DNA of 64,000 nt. It comes from Aldrovandia affinis (lineage: Eukaryota; Chordata; Actinopteri; Notacanthiformes; Halosauridae). The position numbers and the translations under genes are program-made. The notes under the pieces are model-generated. The model was given only the letters and a program-made list of their open reading frames with translations. It was not told the origin of the DNA and did no database searches. The stretch covers positions 310,001 to 374,000 of the forward strand of contig JAINUG010000386.1 of assembly GCA_029706075.1 (NCBI GenBank), given 5' to 3'. Numbering within the stretch: position 1 is the first letter of the stretch; each line of letters opens with the position of its first letter. Of this stretch, positions 12,590 to 24,160 are shown piece by piece.

Positions 12590-14350
12590 AGTAAATAAGA
12601 GCAGCTAAAATGCATTTGAAATTAAAATTTCCCAAGATGCAAAAAGTAATCCTAAAACATTTTTCAATATTGTAGTAGAAAAAGGAAAGCTAACCATGAG
12701 GTTAAGTGCATTAAGAATAAGGAAGGAACTTTGGTTTATAATAAGAAGAATATTGCTAACACACTAAACAGTTACTTTGTTGAGAGCTTTACCAGAGAAG
12801 AGGTTATAAATATGCCTAAATGTTTGGGCAATGTACAGAATGTTTTGGAGGACTTTGAGATAAGGGACATAGAAGTGCTACAAAAACTACAAAAACTTAA
12901 GACAAATAAGGCAGCAGGCTCTGATGGCATATATCCCAGAGTACTCAAAGAACTTTGGGAAATTATATATAAACCATTGACACATATTTTTATGCAATTC
13001 ATAAACACTGGAGAAATACCAGAAGACTGGAAGCAGGGTAGTATAATTCCAATATATAAGAAGGGACCCAGGGAACTATAGGCCTGTCAGTTTAACTTGC
13101 ATGTCATGTAAAACACTGGAATGTATTATTAGGGACAAGTTGGAATCATTCTTGAAAAATAATATTTTAAGGGAGAGCCAACATGGTTTCCATGCGTAAC
13201 GAGCCTGGACTTTTTTGAAGAGGCTACAAAGGGTGTTGACCTGAACCAGGCTTATGATATTATATATTTGGACTTTTAAAAAGCATTTGACAAGGTACCA
13301 CATGAGAGGCTCATTGTTCAAATTAATTAAATAGGAATTTCAGGAGTTGTTTCAGAGTGTGTTCATAATTGGCTGCAAGGGTGAATACAAAGAGTAACAT
13401 TAGGTAGGGTCATACCTGACCTAGGTGCTGTGGGCAGCGCAGACCCGCAGGGATCTGTTCTGGGACCTTTGCTCTTCCTTATTTACATAAATGATCTTGA
13501 TAGGGACGTTAGTGGCAAAATAGTTCAATTTGCAGATGATACTAAACTTGGGGGTTTGCCAAACAGTTTGGCATCTGCCACATTTCTGCCCATTCTTGGG
13601 TTTTGTTTAAATCATCTTGGATTACTTTAGTCGATTACATTCAATATTGCTAAAGTTATGCATGTGGGAAATGAAAACATAAGACTGGAGTATTTTATGG
13701 GAGGAGAAAAATTAGTAGGCGCTCAATTTGAAAAGGACTTAGGAATTGTAGTTGATCAAAGGCATCTAAGCAGTGTGCTATAGCAGTGAAATAACCAACA
13801 GGATGCTGGGATACATAGCAAAAAAGTATTGAGTATAAATCAAAGGAGGTTATATTAATGTTATATAATCTCACTTAAGAGTATGTGCAGTTCTGAGCAG
13901 CACACTACAAGAAAGATATAGAAGGTCTTGAAAACATTCAAAGAAAGGCAACTAAATTGTTGCCTGGTATGAAAGTTCAAAGTTATGAGGATAGACTTAA
14001 AGCACTCAGTCTATTTAAGTTTAGCAAATGGAGACTTAGGGAGGATTTGATTTAGGTTTTTAAACTCATAAAAGGGATTAACAAAGTGAACTACCAAAGA
14101 TTATTAAAGATAAATTCGGTTAGCAGAACAAGAGGCCACAGGTGGAAATGAGTTTAATTAATTATTTAATTAAAGGCAAATTCAGCACGGATGTTATGAC
14201 TTTTTTCTTTGCAAAGAGAGTTGTCAATGCCTGGAACAGCTTGCCAGGTCAGGTAGTAGAGGTAGTAAACACAGAATCACTATTCAAGTCCAGGCTAGAT
14301 GCAGTACTAGATACTCTTTAGATTAGGACATGACGAGATGGGCATTATAA
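12590..14350 (+). mobile_element. CR1-type LINE fragment, decayed
   Basis: A readable block at 12731-13081 has an IRDIEVLQKLQKLKTNKAAGS-like segment, DGIYPRVLKEL and GEIPEDWKQGSIIPIYKKG, the fingers region of a CR1-like reverse transcriptase. Broken frames follow: RPVSLTCMSCKTLE, KAFDKVPHERL, then [19 protein letters not shown] and [12 protein letters not shown] at 13430-13560. The C-terminal part has YEDRLKAL and VVNAWNSLP-like sequence up to about 14330. The 5' part is truncated and many stops are present. It lies inside the DNA transposon at 10546-14837. Confidence 0.75.
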
Positions 14351-14837
14351 AACAGACATTTTGTTGTCAGTTAACTATTTCTTGGTTGATTTGAGGTATG
14401 CTAAGGATCATTGTCTTGCAGCAAGATCCATTTGAGTACCAATGCTGTTTAACAAATTCCAGATGCTTATTTTTGTTGATTTCCCTCAACTAACTTTTTC
14501 TGGCAAACCTCCAAAACCCTATTGGCATGGCGGTGGCGTCTGATAGTAGATTTGGAGACTTTGTTTCCACAAGATGCAACCAAGTTTTGTAAATCTTCAA
14601 CTGTGGCCCTTTGTCTTATTTATTAGACTGCACTGCACTTTTCCCATGGTGATTGATGATAAATAGATTTTACATGAGTTACCTCATTTTTATACCCCAG
14701 TGACATAGGAAGCCATGGGAGGCCAAAATACACTTCTCGAAGACTGAGATGAATTTTAAAAAGTAGCATATTAATGCAGATTTCTTTTTGTTGAATTTTA
14801 TTTAAAATAATTATTAGGTGTATGAATATTTGTGACA

Positions 14838-16439
14838 TATTTTGGAGAGGAAAAATCTCAAATTAGATTACCTACAAAATCTTTTTCTCTGTGTAATTGT
14901 ATTAGTATACATTTTTTTGAACATACGATAACAGGTCACGACTGTTGTTTATTGTATACAGCCAGTGTCCATTCTGCCACCAGTTTTTTATTTAGTCATA
15001 GTCTTAGTCTTTGGATTAAAAAGCATTTTAGTTTTAGTTCATGGCATCTTCATACATTTTAGTCAAAACAAAAATGACAAAATATTTATTCATTTCAGTC
15101 AATTAGAATGACCTACTGTTCCAGTCACATTTTAGTCATAACTTAAAACTTGAAGCACATCTAGTTCCCTCTGGTAGTACAATACATGACAGATAGTCCA
15201 TAGGAGAAAACTAATGTTTGGTACTCACAGCCTGTTTGATTACCCAACTCTTGGTTACACATGTAGAAATATATGGGTTTAGTAAATCATATTTTCATAA
15301 GCAGCTTCATCACATGCTGAAAACATTGATTAATAGAGTATCATTGTTAATATTGATGATGTATTTGTTCAAACACGTTTACTTAATTATATTAATATAT
15401 ATATATTATATATTAAGTTATGGATTGGGGGGGGGGCATACCCCATACCTATACAGCACTGAGAGTCCTTCCATACATTAAATTCTGTACCCTCTCATTT
15501 CATGTAAACACACAGAATTCAGATACATCTTCATACAGCCACACAATTAAGCCCCAAACTTGGGTTATTTTGTATTTCTTCATCATCATCTTCTTCTTAA
15601 TTTTCCTGCCAATAACATAATCAGAAATGCTTCATGGCACAAATGATAAATTCTCCCCATTAGGCAATATATACTTCAAACAAAAATATAACCAGTTCAC
15701 ATATATTTAAGCCAATAACATCATAATACATGCCATTTAGCAAATGCTTTTTCATCTCTTCATAGTAGCAAATTGCAGGCCATGCAGCGGGTGACATCAT
15801 TATTTAGACATATAAGGATGTGCACATGTGACGATATTTCAGCCAAAAGAACATGCTCAAAAAACTTGAAGATGCCATATCGCTTTTCTTGGGGAGGTAG
15901 CTTACTCTGCCCTTCATTATACTTTTCAATGAGCACAAATTCAATAATACAAATGTATGGAACAGCTTTTATTGTAACATGATTTCACATACTCATTGTA
16001 CTGGGCTACATGTCTTATTTGTAAATGGCTCATCAGATCTGATGTATTAAAATCCTTGCTTGAGTTGCCTCCTCTTGAAATCTCACTGGAGCAATTGTTA
16101 TAAATAACAAATCACTTGTCTTTCTCCCGACACCTTGTAATGTGCCTGTAATTTTACACCATTATCGTAATTTCAGTTATCAACTATGGCAAATTTATAA
16201 ATGTCGATGATTGCAGTTAGGCTATAGCATTGTTGCGTGGAGAATAATTCCTGTATTCGTTTTGGCTTTTTTCCATCCATGAAAGTTTACTTGCAACTTG
16301 CCATAATTTTGATATCAATAATTTGGTACAGAGACCGAATTTAGACATTTTATTTTATATAATCTTTATATATATGTATATGTATTATACAGAGAGTATG
16401 TGCTTTATATATGTGAGTAACATGGCTTTTTACATTTCT
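14838..16439. other. No recognised gene; AT-rich intronic-like sequence
   Basis: Searched on both strands for the missing dctn2 exons without success. A stretch rich in TTTTAGTCA-like units lies at about 14990-15140. An alternating TA run lies at about 15385-15412 followed by a G run at 15426. The sequence between the two dctn2 exons at 10333 and 19859 would be intron if the gene were intact. Confidence 0.4.
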
Positions 16440-18186
16440 GAAATCAACATCTGAAATCCTCATCCTGCTGCCTTGATATTTTACCAACTTGCTTTTTCAA
16501 AAATGTTTCTAGCTGCATGGCCCCAGACCTACTGCAAATTGTGAACACATCGATTCTCACAGGTGTCTTCCCACAAGCCCTGAAAACTGCAGTAATCAAG
16601 CCTCTCTTAAAGAAGAAAAATTTAGACACATCAGTGATGAACAATTTTAGGCCCATATCCAACCTCCCGTTTTTAAGTAAAATAATTGAGAAGGTTGCCT
16701 TTAAACAGCTAAACAATGTTTTATCTCTAAACAACTGTTTTGATATTTTCCAGTCAGGTTTCCAACCACATCACAGCACGGAGACTGCACTTGTTAAGGT
16801 TATAAATGACATCCACTTAAACACAGACAATGGCAAAATTTCAGTCTTAGTACTACTGGATCTCAGTGCAGCATTTGACACTGTTGACCATAGAATACTA
16901 CTAGACCGACTGGAAAACTGGGTTGGACTTTCTGGCACAGCACTAAAGTGGTTCGAGTCCTACTTAAGTGATAGATAATGTTTTGTGTCTATAGGTAATT
17001 ACATGTCTGAGCGAACAAAAATTAGATATGGAGTTCCTCAAGGCTCTATATTAGGGCCTATTCTGTTTAACATCTACATGCTCCCACTAGCTCAGATTAT
17101 GAATAACAACAAAATATGTTATCACAGTTATGCAGATGACACACAAATTTACATAACCATATCGCCAGGGGACTATAATCCCATACAAGTGCTGTGTAGA
17201 TGCATTGAACAAATCAATGATTGGATGTGCCAGAGTTTTCTCCAACTTAACAAACAGAAAACTGAAGTAATTGTTTTTGGAGCCAAAGAAGAACGATTAA
17301 AAGTCAGTGCTCAGCTTCAAGCTGTAATGTTAAAATCCACAGATCAAGCCAGAAATCTTGGTGTAATCATGGACTCAGACCTGACTTTTAGCAGCCACAT
17401 TAAGACAGTTATAAAGTCAGCCTACTATCACCTGAAGAATATATCAAGGATTAAAGGACTCATGTCTCAGCAGGACTTAGAGAAACTTGTCCATGCATTT
17501 ATCTTCAGTAGACTCGACTACTGTAACAGTGTCCTAGCCGGTCTCCCTAAAAAATCGATCAGACGGCTGCAGCTGATCCAGAACGCTGCTGCTCGAGTCC
17601 TCACCAGGACCAGAAAGGTGGATCATATCACTCCAGTTCTGAGGTCTTTACACTGGCTTCCTGTGTGTCAAAGAATAGACTTCAAAGTAATGTTGTTGGT
17701 TTATAAAGCATTAAATGGTTTAGGGCCGCAATATATTTCTGATCTGCTGTTACCATATGAACCATGCAGACCTCTCAGGTCGTCTGGAACAGGTCTGCTT
17801 TCTGTCCCCAGAGTTAGAACTAAACGTGGAGAAGCAGCTTTTAGTTTTTATGCTCCACATATCTGGAACAAACTCCCAGAAAACTGCGGGTCTGCCCCAA
17901 CTATCAGCTCCTTTAAATCACAGCTAAAGACTTTTCTTTTTGCCACTGCCTTCCAAAATTAATAGCTGCACTTTATATTCTGCTTTTCTTTTATCTGTTT
18001 ATTATAAAATCTTTTAAAGTGCCTTTTTAAATGCTCTGTTTTATGTGTTTTTAAATGCTTTTTAAAATGTGTTTTTATGCCTTTTTAAATGTTTTTATGT
18101 AAAGCACTTTGAGTTGCACTAGTGTATGAAATGTGCTATAGAAATAAACTTGCCTTGCCTTGCCTTGCCTTGCCTTGCCTTGCCTA
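16440..18186 (+). mobile_element. L2-type LINE, copy B, 5'-truncated
   Basis: The element starts inside the reverse transcriptase upstream region (CCLDILPTCFFKNVSSCMAP) and runs through the complete reverse transcriptase to a 3' UTR ending in a TGCCT array at about 18150-18186. Orientation is opposite to L2 copies A and C. It lies between two dctn2 exons. Confidence 0.88.
16517..17962 (+). pseudogene. L2 copy B reverse transcriptase with one in-frame stop
   Basis: Two frames, 16517-16978 and 16985-17962, are in the same phase and are separated only by a TAA at 16976-16978. The first holds FRPISNLPFLSKIIEK, FQSGFQPHHSTETALVKV and LDLSAAFDTVDHRILLDRL. The second holds [20 protein letters not shown], the active site [50 protein letters not shown] and the C-terminal [11 protein letters not shown]. 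It is the best-preserved L2 C-terminus in the window. The endonuclease is absent. Confidence 0.88.
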
Positions 18187-19858
18187 TATTGAAATGTTTT
18201 TGTTGAGATTTCAATTACTTTATCAGGAGTAGATAAAAACACATTACTATTACATTAGTAATTGAGTCTGTTCATATCTCAAATGCTCATAGTGTCCATT
18301 GAACTAAATGGCTATTCAAATTAAAATAGTAACATTAACATTAAAATAGTCCATATTCTACTAAATGTATCATTCAATTGATAATGGACCATAATATGTA
18401 TCACTCAATTGGTCATGGACTCCATTTTCTCAATATGAACTCTATTGCATTGTAGGGTTTAGTTCTGCATTCTCACATATGGAACATTTATTTTCGTTTG
18501 ACAACTAAGGTGAGGCTTGCAGGCAGTAACTGGTCAATCTAGCCAATTGTGAACCCACCACTCTCAGGAAAAATTATCGCCAGCACTTTACAAGCTTGCT
18601 CGTACCACGTCAAGCTCCGATCTTATCTGGCAGCGACCTGAAAGACGTAAGTTCCAAACTGGCAAGCCCCAACAATTATCACCCACATGGAAATAAACAT
18701 TCAATTGATATTGTCCTAGAATCTCACAGCCGAAGGAGGTTTGGAACCTGTATATTGGTTTCTCTCCCGTATACTGCACCGTAAACCTAGGTTTAGAAAC
18801 ACCTTATTGAAATCATTACAGGGAACCCTGCCTCTAACCTTCAACGTATAAGAACAGAAAACATTTTTTTTAACAAAAACATTAGTTTGAAATCTCAGTA
18901 GGACCTCCACTGTTGGAACAGTGAAGTTAAGAATAAAAAGTGTCTATTCCCTGAATCCAGTAGCCTTAACAGTCAAATGCTCTTGTTTGAAGTTCAGCAC
19001 TCTGAATACTGAGCACAAGTGGTATTACATGTTAAAGCCCTCACTTATCCTACATGTAAAATATATTTATTTGATTTTATATAATAATTACTACACAGGA
19101 TACCAATTATTAATTAAATCACAAAATTAATTGACAGGCAGAGCAATCTGGTGGATCAACTTTCACCAAAATATACAATTGACAATTCAATAAAAATTAT
19201 GGTTTATTAAGTTACAACATTTAGACAAAGACAAAATATTCAACATCCAATCTACAGATGCAGGTTCAACTACCTTAACAAATACTAAATCCTAGATTAA
19301 AACTGACATGTAACAATCACACAAGAGGTGAAATGGAAGAAAAGGATACCAAATCAAATTTGTCTCTCTCCATAAATGCAAAAACACGCACTTTAAATAA
19401 TTGGAGGGGGGTGGCTCACTCCCTTCTTACCCCATCATTTATGATTTGGTGGAAGGTCCAGTGCAAGCCAGGTCCAGACCCCTTTTTATATTTTTGTTTG
19501 AGTCACTTACTGCCACAAGATATCTTTTCAAGGTTGTCATTGATATGCTCCTCTCATGTTGAGAATCCTGGCAATATCAAACATCACTAGGGCCTGGGGA
19601 AGCCAGCTTCGTTTTACAGAGTTGTTGGTTGAGCTGATATTTGGAGAGGCATAATATGCTCAAGAACATGGCTACCAAGTAATGAGGCCAATCATACCAT
19701 GTACCCTAGCCTCACTCACAGAGCAGTAAACCCACCAATGTTGGCCCCACTCTGTCTGCCTGCGCAGGATGACTAAAATGCACCTCCCCGATAGTACACG
19801 ATTTTATTTCACTGGTCAGGCAGGTGGTGTTAAAGCTAACAAGGAGAACGTTATGTAC
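18187..19858. other. No recognised gene; presumed dctn2 intron
   Basis: Both strands were read for the dctn2 segment that should follow the exon at 19859-19930 (human VHQLYETIQRWSPIA onward) and it was not found. No repeat family was recognised with confidence. Confidence 0.4.
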
Positions 19859-19930
19859 CTTGTTCTGTGTATTGCCATGCTCAGTAGCCACCTTGTGCTT
19901 TGCAATCTCATTCATCTTACCCAAGACACT
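19859..19930 (-). CDS. dctn2: dctn2 internal exon (SVLGK segment)
   Basis: The exon lies between a TTTTCCCAG acceptor and an AAG/GTACAT donor and is exactly 24 codons in phase 0. It encodes SVLGKMNEIAKHKVATEHG then NTQNK. Human dynamitin has SVLGKVNEIAKHKASVEDA then DTQSK at this position. It belongs to the coiled-coil region through which dynamitin contacts the other dynactin shoulder subunits. The segment expected before it (about 46 residues ending EARLQ in human) was not found between this exon and 20525. Confidence 0.85.
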
Positions 19931-19981
19931 CTGGGAAAACAGACACATGCAGTTTGACACAAAGCCTCCTCCACAGCTCAG

Positions 19982-20440
19982 AGTCATGAGCCATGTCAAA
20001 CTGCTGAAGTAAAGCAGTGTTGGGCTTGTTTAGTATTAGGATGGGAGACATACAGGGAAAAGTAGCTGTCAGAAAAGGTATTGGTGAACCAGTAGGGGCA
20101 CTCTTTGCACTAGACCAAATAAAATCCAAGGCCCCAGCGCATTGGTATGAACATTGTGATGGAATAGATTCCGTCCTTCGGATGAGACATTAAACTGAGG
20201 TCCTGACACCCTGGTCAATAAAGACCCTATGGCACTTTTCTAAAGAGTAGGGTTGTTAATGCTGGTGTTCTGGTCAAGTTCTCACAAAAACTGGGTCTCT
20301 ACATCTGACAACCTGATCACCCCTTTATCAGCTTGGCAACACAATCCCTACCATTCCGTACCCACTTTGATTCCAAAGGTTGTCCCTGGAAAAAATAATA
20401 GAGTTCTCAGTTGTTTAAATAAAGGTAAAATTTATATGAA
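19982..20440 (+). mobile_element. 5S rRNA-derived SINE (SINE3/DeuSINE-like)
   Basis: The head contains TTTAGTATTAGGATGGGAGA, matching the internal promoter part of 5S rRNA (TTAGTACTTGGATGGGAGAC). The body has GGATGAGACATTAAACTGAG and TAAAGAGTAGGGTTGTTAA, which I recognise from a widespread fish repeat. Both ends are approximate. It sits in the dctn2 interval where coding sequence is missing. Confidence 0.65.
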
Positions 20441-20524
20441 GATCTGTTCTACCACTCCCTAGTGCCTGCATGTACACATCAATTGCTGCTAATGGAGAAG
20501 ACAGCATTCTGGAGTGGATCTTAC

Positions 20525-20569
20525 ACTTTCTTCTACCCAGATTGCAATACGCTTCTCCAGCTCGACTAT
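20525..20569 (-). CDS. dctn2: dctn2 internal exon (ELEKR segment)
   Basis: A 45-nt, 15-codon phase-0 exon lies between a CTCTCTCCAG acceptor and a GTAAGA donor. It encodes IVELEKRIAIWVEES, aligned to human VAELEKRLTELETAV, which is also 15 residues and directly follows the AAK end of the previous exon. The first seven residues fit well; the IAIWVEES half is diverged from the usual LTELE-like heptads. That divergence may mark loss of constraint. Confidence 0.65.
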
Positions 20570-20689
20570 CTGGAGAGAGATTCAACATGAGGAGACCACA
20601 GCAGCATACGCAGCACAGAATACATTATATAAAAACACTGAATATACCATGCCAAACTAAAAAATAGTGTGCACGCAAATATCAAGCCA

Positions 20690-21060
20690 GACAAATCTAA
20701 ATCAGCTCTCCAAAACCAACCCAACCAAACCCAGCCCAGCCCTCCCCACCCCAACCAAACCCAGTCCAACTCAGCCCACCCCAACCAACCCCTGCCCAAT
20801 CCAATTCAGCATAGCCCAGCTGAAACCACCCCAACCAACCCAACCCAACCCAAACCAACCAAACCCAGCCCAACCCAAACCAGCCCATCCCAACCAAACC
20901 AAGTTCAACTCAGCCCACTGCAACCAAACCCAGCCCAATCCAGCCCAAATCACCCCAGCCAGCCACACCCAGCCAAAACAAGTCCAGCCCACCCCAAATC
21001 AGTTCACCCCAACCAACCCAACCCAGCCCAGCACAGCACAGCACAGCCCAACCCAACTCC
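20690..21060 (-). repeat. CCAACC/CCCAGCC minisatellite (G-rich on the dctn2 sense strand)
   Basis: About 370 bp composed almost entirely of A and C on the plus strand, built from CCAACC, CCAAACC, CCCAGCC and CCCAACC units. The complementary strand, which is the sense strand of the minus-strand dctn2 exons, reads as GGTTGG and GGGCTGGG units with many closely spaced G tracts. It lies in the intron between the exons at 21072-21222 and 20525-20569. Long open frames over it are composition artefacts. Confidence 0.85.
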
Positions 21061-21071
21061 ATCTCTCCCAC

Positions 21072-21222
21072 CTTGGCAGACTCAGAGAATCGGTTCTGTT
21101 CGGGCCAGCTGTGCAGCTCATACAGCACCACACCATCTGTCCCCTTGCCCCCGACAGCCCTGCCCTCTCCACCCGGTGCCCCACGGCTTTCCCGCACTGC
21201 CTCCAGCTGTGTGAGGAGACGC
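21072..21222 (-). CDS. dctn2: dctn2 internal exon (RLLTQLE to YELHS segment)
   Basis: The exon has a GTCCCCAG acceptor and an AAG/GTGGGA donor. Its 151 nt complete the lysine codon split with the previous exon and then encode 50 residues, beginning RLLTQLEAVRESRG and ending VVLYELHSWPEQNRFSESAK. Human dynamitin has RLLLQLEATKNSKG and VTYELHSRPEQDKFSQAAK at the same places. Length, phase and both ends fit. The Gly-rich middle is the variable linker seen in this family. Confidence 0.88.
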
Positions 21223-21462
21223 CTGGGGACAGAGTCACACCCTGTTCAGCAACAATGACAACATTTCCAGAATCTACATATTAACTACTGTTTATCCCTT
21301 CATCCACTCCTCACACCCTGCCTGTCTCTCCTTTTCCATGTACCCCTCTCTCCTCTTAACTCTCTCCTCCTAATCCATGCAACCCCCCTCTACCCCTCTC
21401 ACCACCACCATCCACCCCTGTCTCCTCCTCCAACTCCACTCCTCTCTCTCTCCCCTCCTCAC

Positions 21463-21623
21463 TTGGCAAGTGCTCCATGAGAGTCAGCCAGGTTAATGTG
21501 TGCCTGTGGGCCAAGCAGTGAATCCAGGTGAGCAGAGACCAGCTGCTGCTTTAGCTGGGCGGCCTGCTGGGTCATCACCACCGGGGTGAACTTCTCCTCT
21601 GCACTGCTCTCTCGTGTGCTTGC
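21463..21623 (-). CDS. dctn2: dctn2 internal exon (EEK to GALAK segment)
   Basis: The exon lies between a CTCTCCAG acceptor and a GTGAGG donor, with 53 codons plus two bases that complete in the next exon. It encodes [36 protein letters not shown] and [13 protein letters not shown]. Human dynamitin has TTVKESATEEKLTPVL, LAALKQQLVASHLEKLLG and AINLTDPDGALAK. It is the most upstream minus-strand dctn2 exon recognised; no earlier exon is visible on this strand out to 26 kb. Confidence 0.88.
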
Positions 21624-22227
21624 CTGGAGAGAAAGGCCTTCCATCAATCATCGAGCATCTACATGCTATCCTACAGGCAAATGTTTTCATGAAATAGCGG
21701 CAGGAAGAGTAGCAACAAATGTTCAACACTTCAATAAAAAAAATTGGCAATAAAATTAACAATGACCTTAATTCAGACACAGAATTTTAAGGCATAATAA
21801 CATTGATACTGTATAAAAGTTGTGGTGGAGATTGTTGGGGGACATTCCCATGCTTTTTGGAGTACACTGAAATGTTCTCTATCTGTTCTATTTCCTTTTG
21901 GCTATGGTGGTTAATTCTAAGAACAAACTTTCTATATCTCACCAAATAATGGGATTATGCACAAAAACAACTCTAGACTGATCAACCACATTCTGCATAA
22001 ATAGAAAATCAATTATATAAAAAACTCCATAAATACTGCTTTACAATGCTGCTTTTAAAGGCAGATGCCTTGTGATTGAGAGACAGCCATAGACTCGCAC
22101 CTCCCAATAAGGCCCTGTTACGCCCCCGAGGTGTCTAGGGGTAGTGGGGAGTTCGTAAAATAAAGAAATGAAATGATGACCGGGTGATGAGCGTAATGGG
22201 TGTAAATAATAAAGACCAGGCAAGAAT
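21624..22227. other. No recognised gene; presumed dctn2 intron
   Basis: The exon expected upstream on the minus strand (human GVKETPQQKYQRLLHE region) was not found. The segment at 22040-22227 holds GGCCCTGTTACGCCCCCGAGG-like sequence of unknown origin next to the LINE end. Confidence 0.4.
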
Positions 22228-24052
22228 GATTCAAGATTCAAGATTTTTATTTGTCACATACACACACGGGGTGTGCAGTGAAATGAAATGTGGCAATGCT
22301 CAATGAGAATGTGCAAAAGGGCAACAGTACACAGTATTTACAGTAAAAGACAACACAATGTTTACAGTATTACAATAATTACAGCAAGAGCTCTTATATA
22401 AAAAACAACACAATATATACAGTAAGAGCACTTGAAATGGAGGGAAACCTACTATAAATTATGTGTAGTCATTAAGTGTGTGTGTGTGTGGGTGTGCATA
22501 AGAGGGGCAGTGTGTGTGTCTTGGTGGGGCCCTGGTGAGGTCAGAGTTCACAGTCCTGATGGCCTGAGGAAAGAAACTCCGTCTCAGTCTCTCTGTTTTG
22601 GCAGCGTGACTACGGAGGCGCTTGCCTGACCACAGCAGCTGAAACAGTCCGTTGTTGGGGTGGTGAGGATCCTTCATGATCCTGCAGACTCTGGTTCTGC
22701 ACCTCCTGGTGTATAAGTCCTGCAGGGTGGGGAGTGTAGTTCCAGTAGTGCGTTCAGCCAAACGCACTACTCTCTGCAGAGCCTTCCTGTCCTGAGCAGA
22801 GCTGTTGCCAAACCAGGCAGTGATGCTTCCGGTCAGGATGCTCTCTACAGCTCCAGAGTAGAAGGACTGAAGGATCCTCCGGGAGACTTTAAATTTCCTC
22901 AGCTGCCTGAGGTGGTAAAGGCGCTGCCTCGCCTTTCTCACCAGAGTGTCAGTGTGTGCTGTCCATGTGAGATCTTCGGTGATGTGGACTCCCAGGTATT
23001 TATACCTGCTCACCCTCTCCATAGTGGTCCCATTAATCCCCAATGGTGAGTACGTCCTCTGTTGTTGTGTCCTCCTAAAGTCCACAATCAGCTCCTTAGT
23101 TTTGGTGACATTCAGGAGGAGGCTGTTGTCTTGGCACCAGAGTGACAGATCAGCAACTTCCTCCAGGTAGGCCTTCTCGTCGTTGTTGGAGATCAGGCCC
23201 ACCACCACTGTGTCATCCGCAAATTTGATGATGGAGTTGGAGCTGGGCCTGGCCACACAGTCATGTGTGTACAGGGAGTACAGTAGGGGGCTGAGGACGC
23301 AACCCTGGGGGGATCCTGTGTTCAGGGTGAGGGGGTTGGAGGTGTGTCTGCCCACCCTGACCACCTGGGGCCTGGCGGTCAGGAAGTCCAGGATCCAGGC
23401 ACACAGGGGGGTGTTCAGTCCCAGCTCAATCAACTTGCCAGCCAGTCTGGAGGGGACTATGGTTTTGAAAGCTGAACTATAATCAATGAACAGCAGTCTC
23501 ACGTAGCCCCCCTTCCGGCTGTCCAGATTAGAGAGTGTGGTGTGCAGTACCTGGGAGACAGCATCATCCGTGGATCTGTTTGAACGATAAGAAAACTGCA
23601 GCGGGTCCATGGAGCAAGGGAGGAAGGCGCAGGTGTATTCCTTAATCAGCCTCTCGAAGCATTTCATGACCACCGAGGTGAGGGCCACCGGTCGATAGTC
23701 ATTCAGGCATGCTGGAGAAGCATTCTTGGGCACAGGGACAATAGTGGATCTCTTGAAGCAGGTGGGGACCACAGACTCAGCCAGGGAGATGTTGAATATA
23801 GTGGTGAACACTGGAGCTAGCTGGTTAGCACAGGTCTTCAGTACTCGCCCAGATATGCCATCTGGACCAGCAGCTTTCCTGGTGTTCACCCTCGTTAGAG
23901 CCCTCCTCACACTGTGCTCGGTCACCGAGAGCGTGTGCACGTCCCCAGCGGTAGAACTCACTTCGGCTATGCTAGCAGTGTTGTTGTTAGCCGGCGAGCT
24001 AGCGCTGTTGTTGCTAGCCTCAAACCGTGCATAAAATGAGTTCAGGTCGTTC
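22228..24052 (-). mobile_element. Rex1-like LINE (CR1 group), 5'-truncated
   Basis: The minus-strand element ends at about 22228 with ATTCAAGATTCAAG units and a TTTTTATTTGTCA motif, typical of this fish LINE group. The reverse transcriptase frame is open for more than 500 codons up to the 5' junction at about 24052, where the sequence switches to a different LINE. No target duplication was recognised. Confidence 0.8.
22459..24046 (-). CDS. Rex1-like reverse transcriptase, long intact frame
   Basis: The frame opens upstream with [14 protein letters not shown] and runs without a stop through [32 protein letters not shown], the [16 protein letters not shown] block, [31 protein letters not shown], the catalytic [23 protein letters not shown] and the C-terminal [17 protein letters not shown] and QAIRTVNSD. 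These are fingers, palm (FADD) and C-terminal landmarks of Rex1/CR1-like enzymes. The first methionine inside the frame is near 23961. The lack of stops suggests a relatively young insertion. The endonuclease is missing, so it is not autonomous. Confidence 0.82.
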
Positions 24053-24160
24053 TGTGAGAGATGAGCAGACAGTTGATTATAGACAGCCCGCTCTAACGTT
24101 TTGGAGAGGAAAGGGAGGAGAGAGACAGGTTGGTAGTTAGAGGTCGGTAGTTACCCATCT
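24053..24160 (-). mobile_element. Fragment of a second LINE fused in frame to the Rex1-like element
   Basis: Minus-strand translation reads [19 protein letters not shown] then [13 protein letters not shown], and continues directly into the Rex1-like NSFYARFE. The [20 protein letters not shown] stretch is the reverse transcriptase fingers block of another fish LINE, not of Rex1. The two join in frame at LSQNDL. Confidence 0.6.

Noticed and set aside
19982..20060. Possible 5S rRNA gene
   Set aside because: Only the internal promoter region resembles 5S rRNA; the rest is a SINE body.
20667..21284. Long open frames giving Pro/Thr/Gln-rich or Gly/Trp-rich proteins
   Set aside because: They overlie a C/A-only minisatellite, are open in several frames on both strands, and the real content is an intron plus a dctn2 exon.
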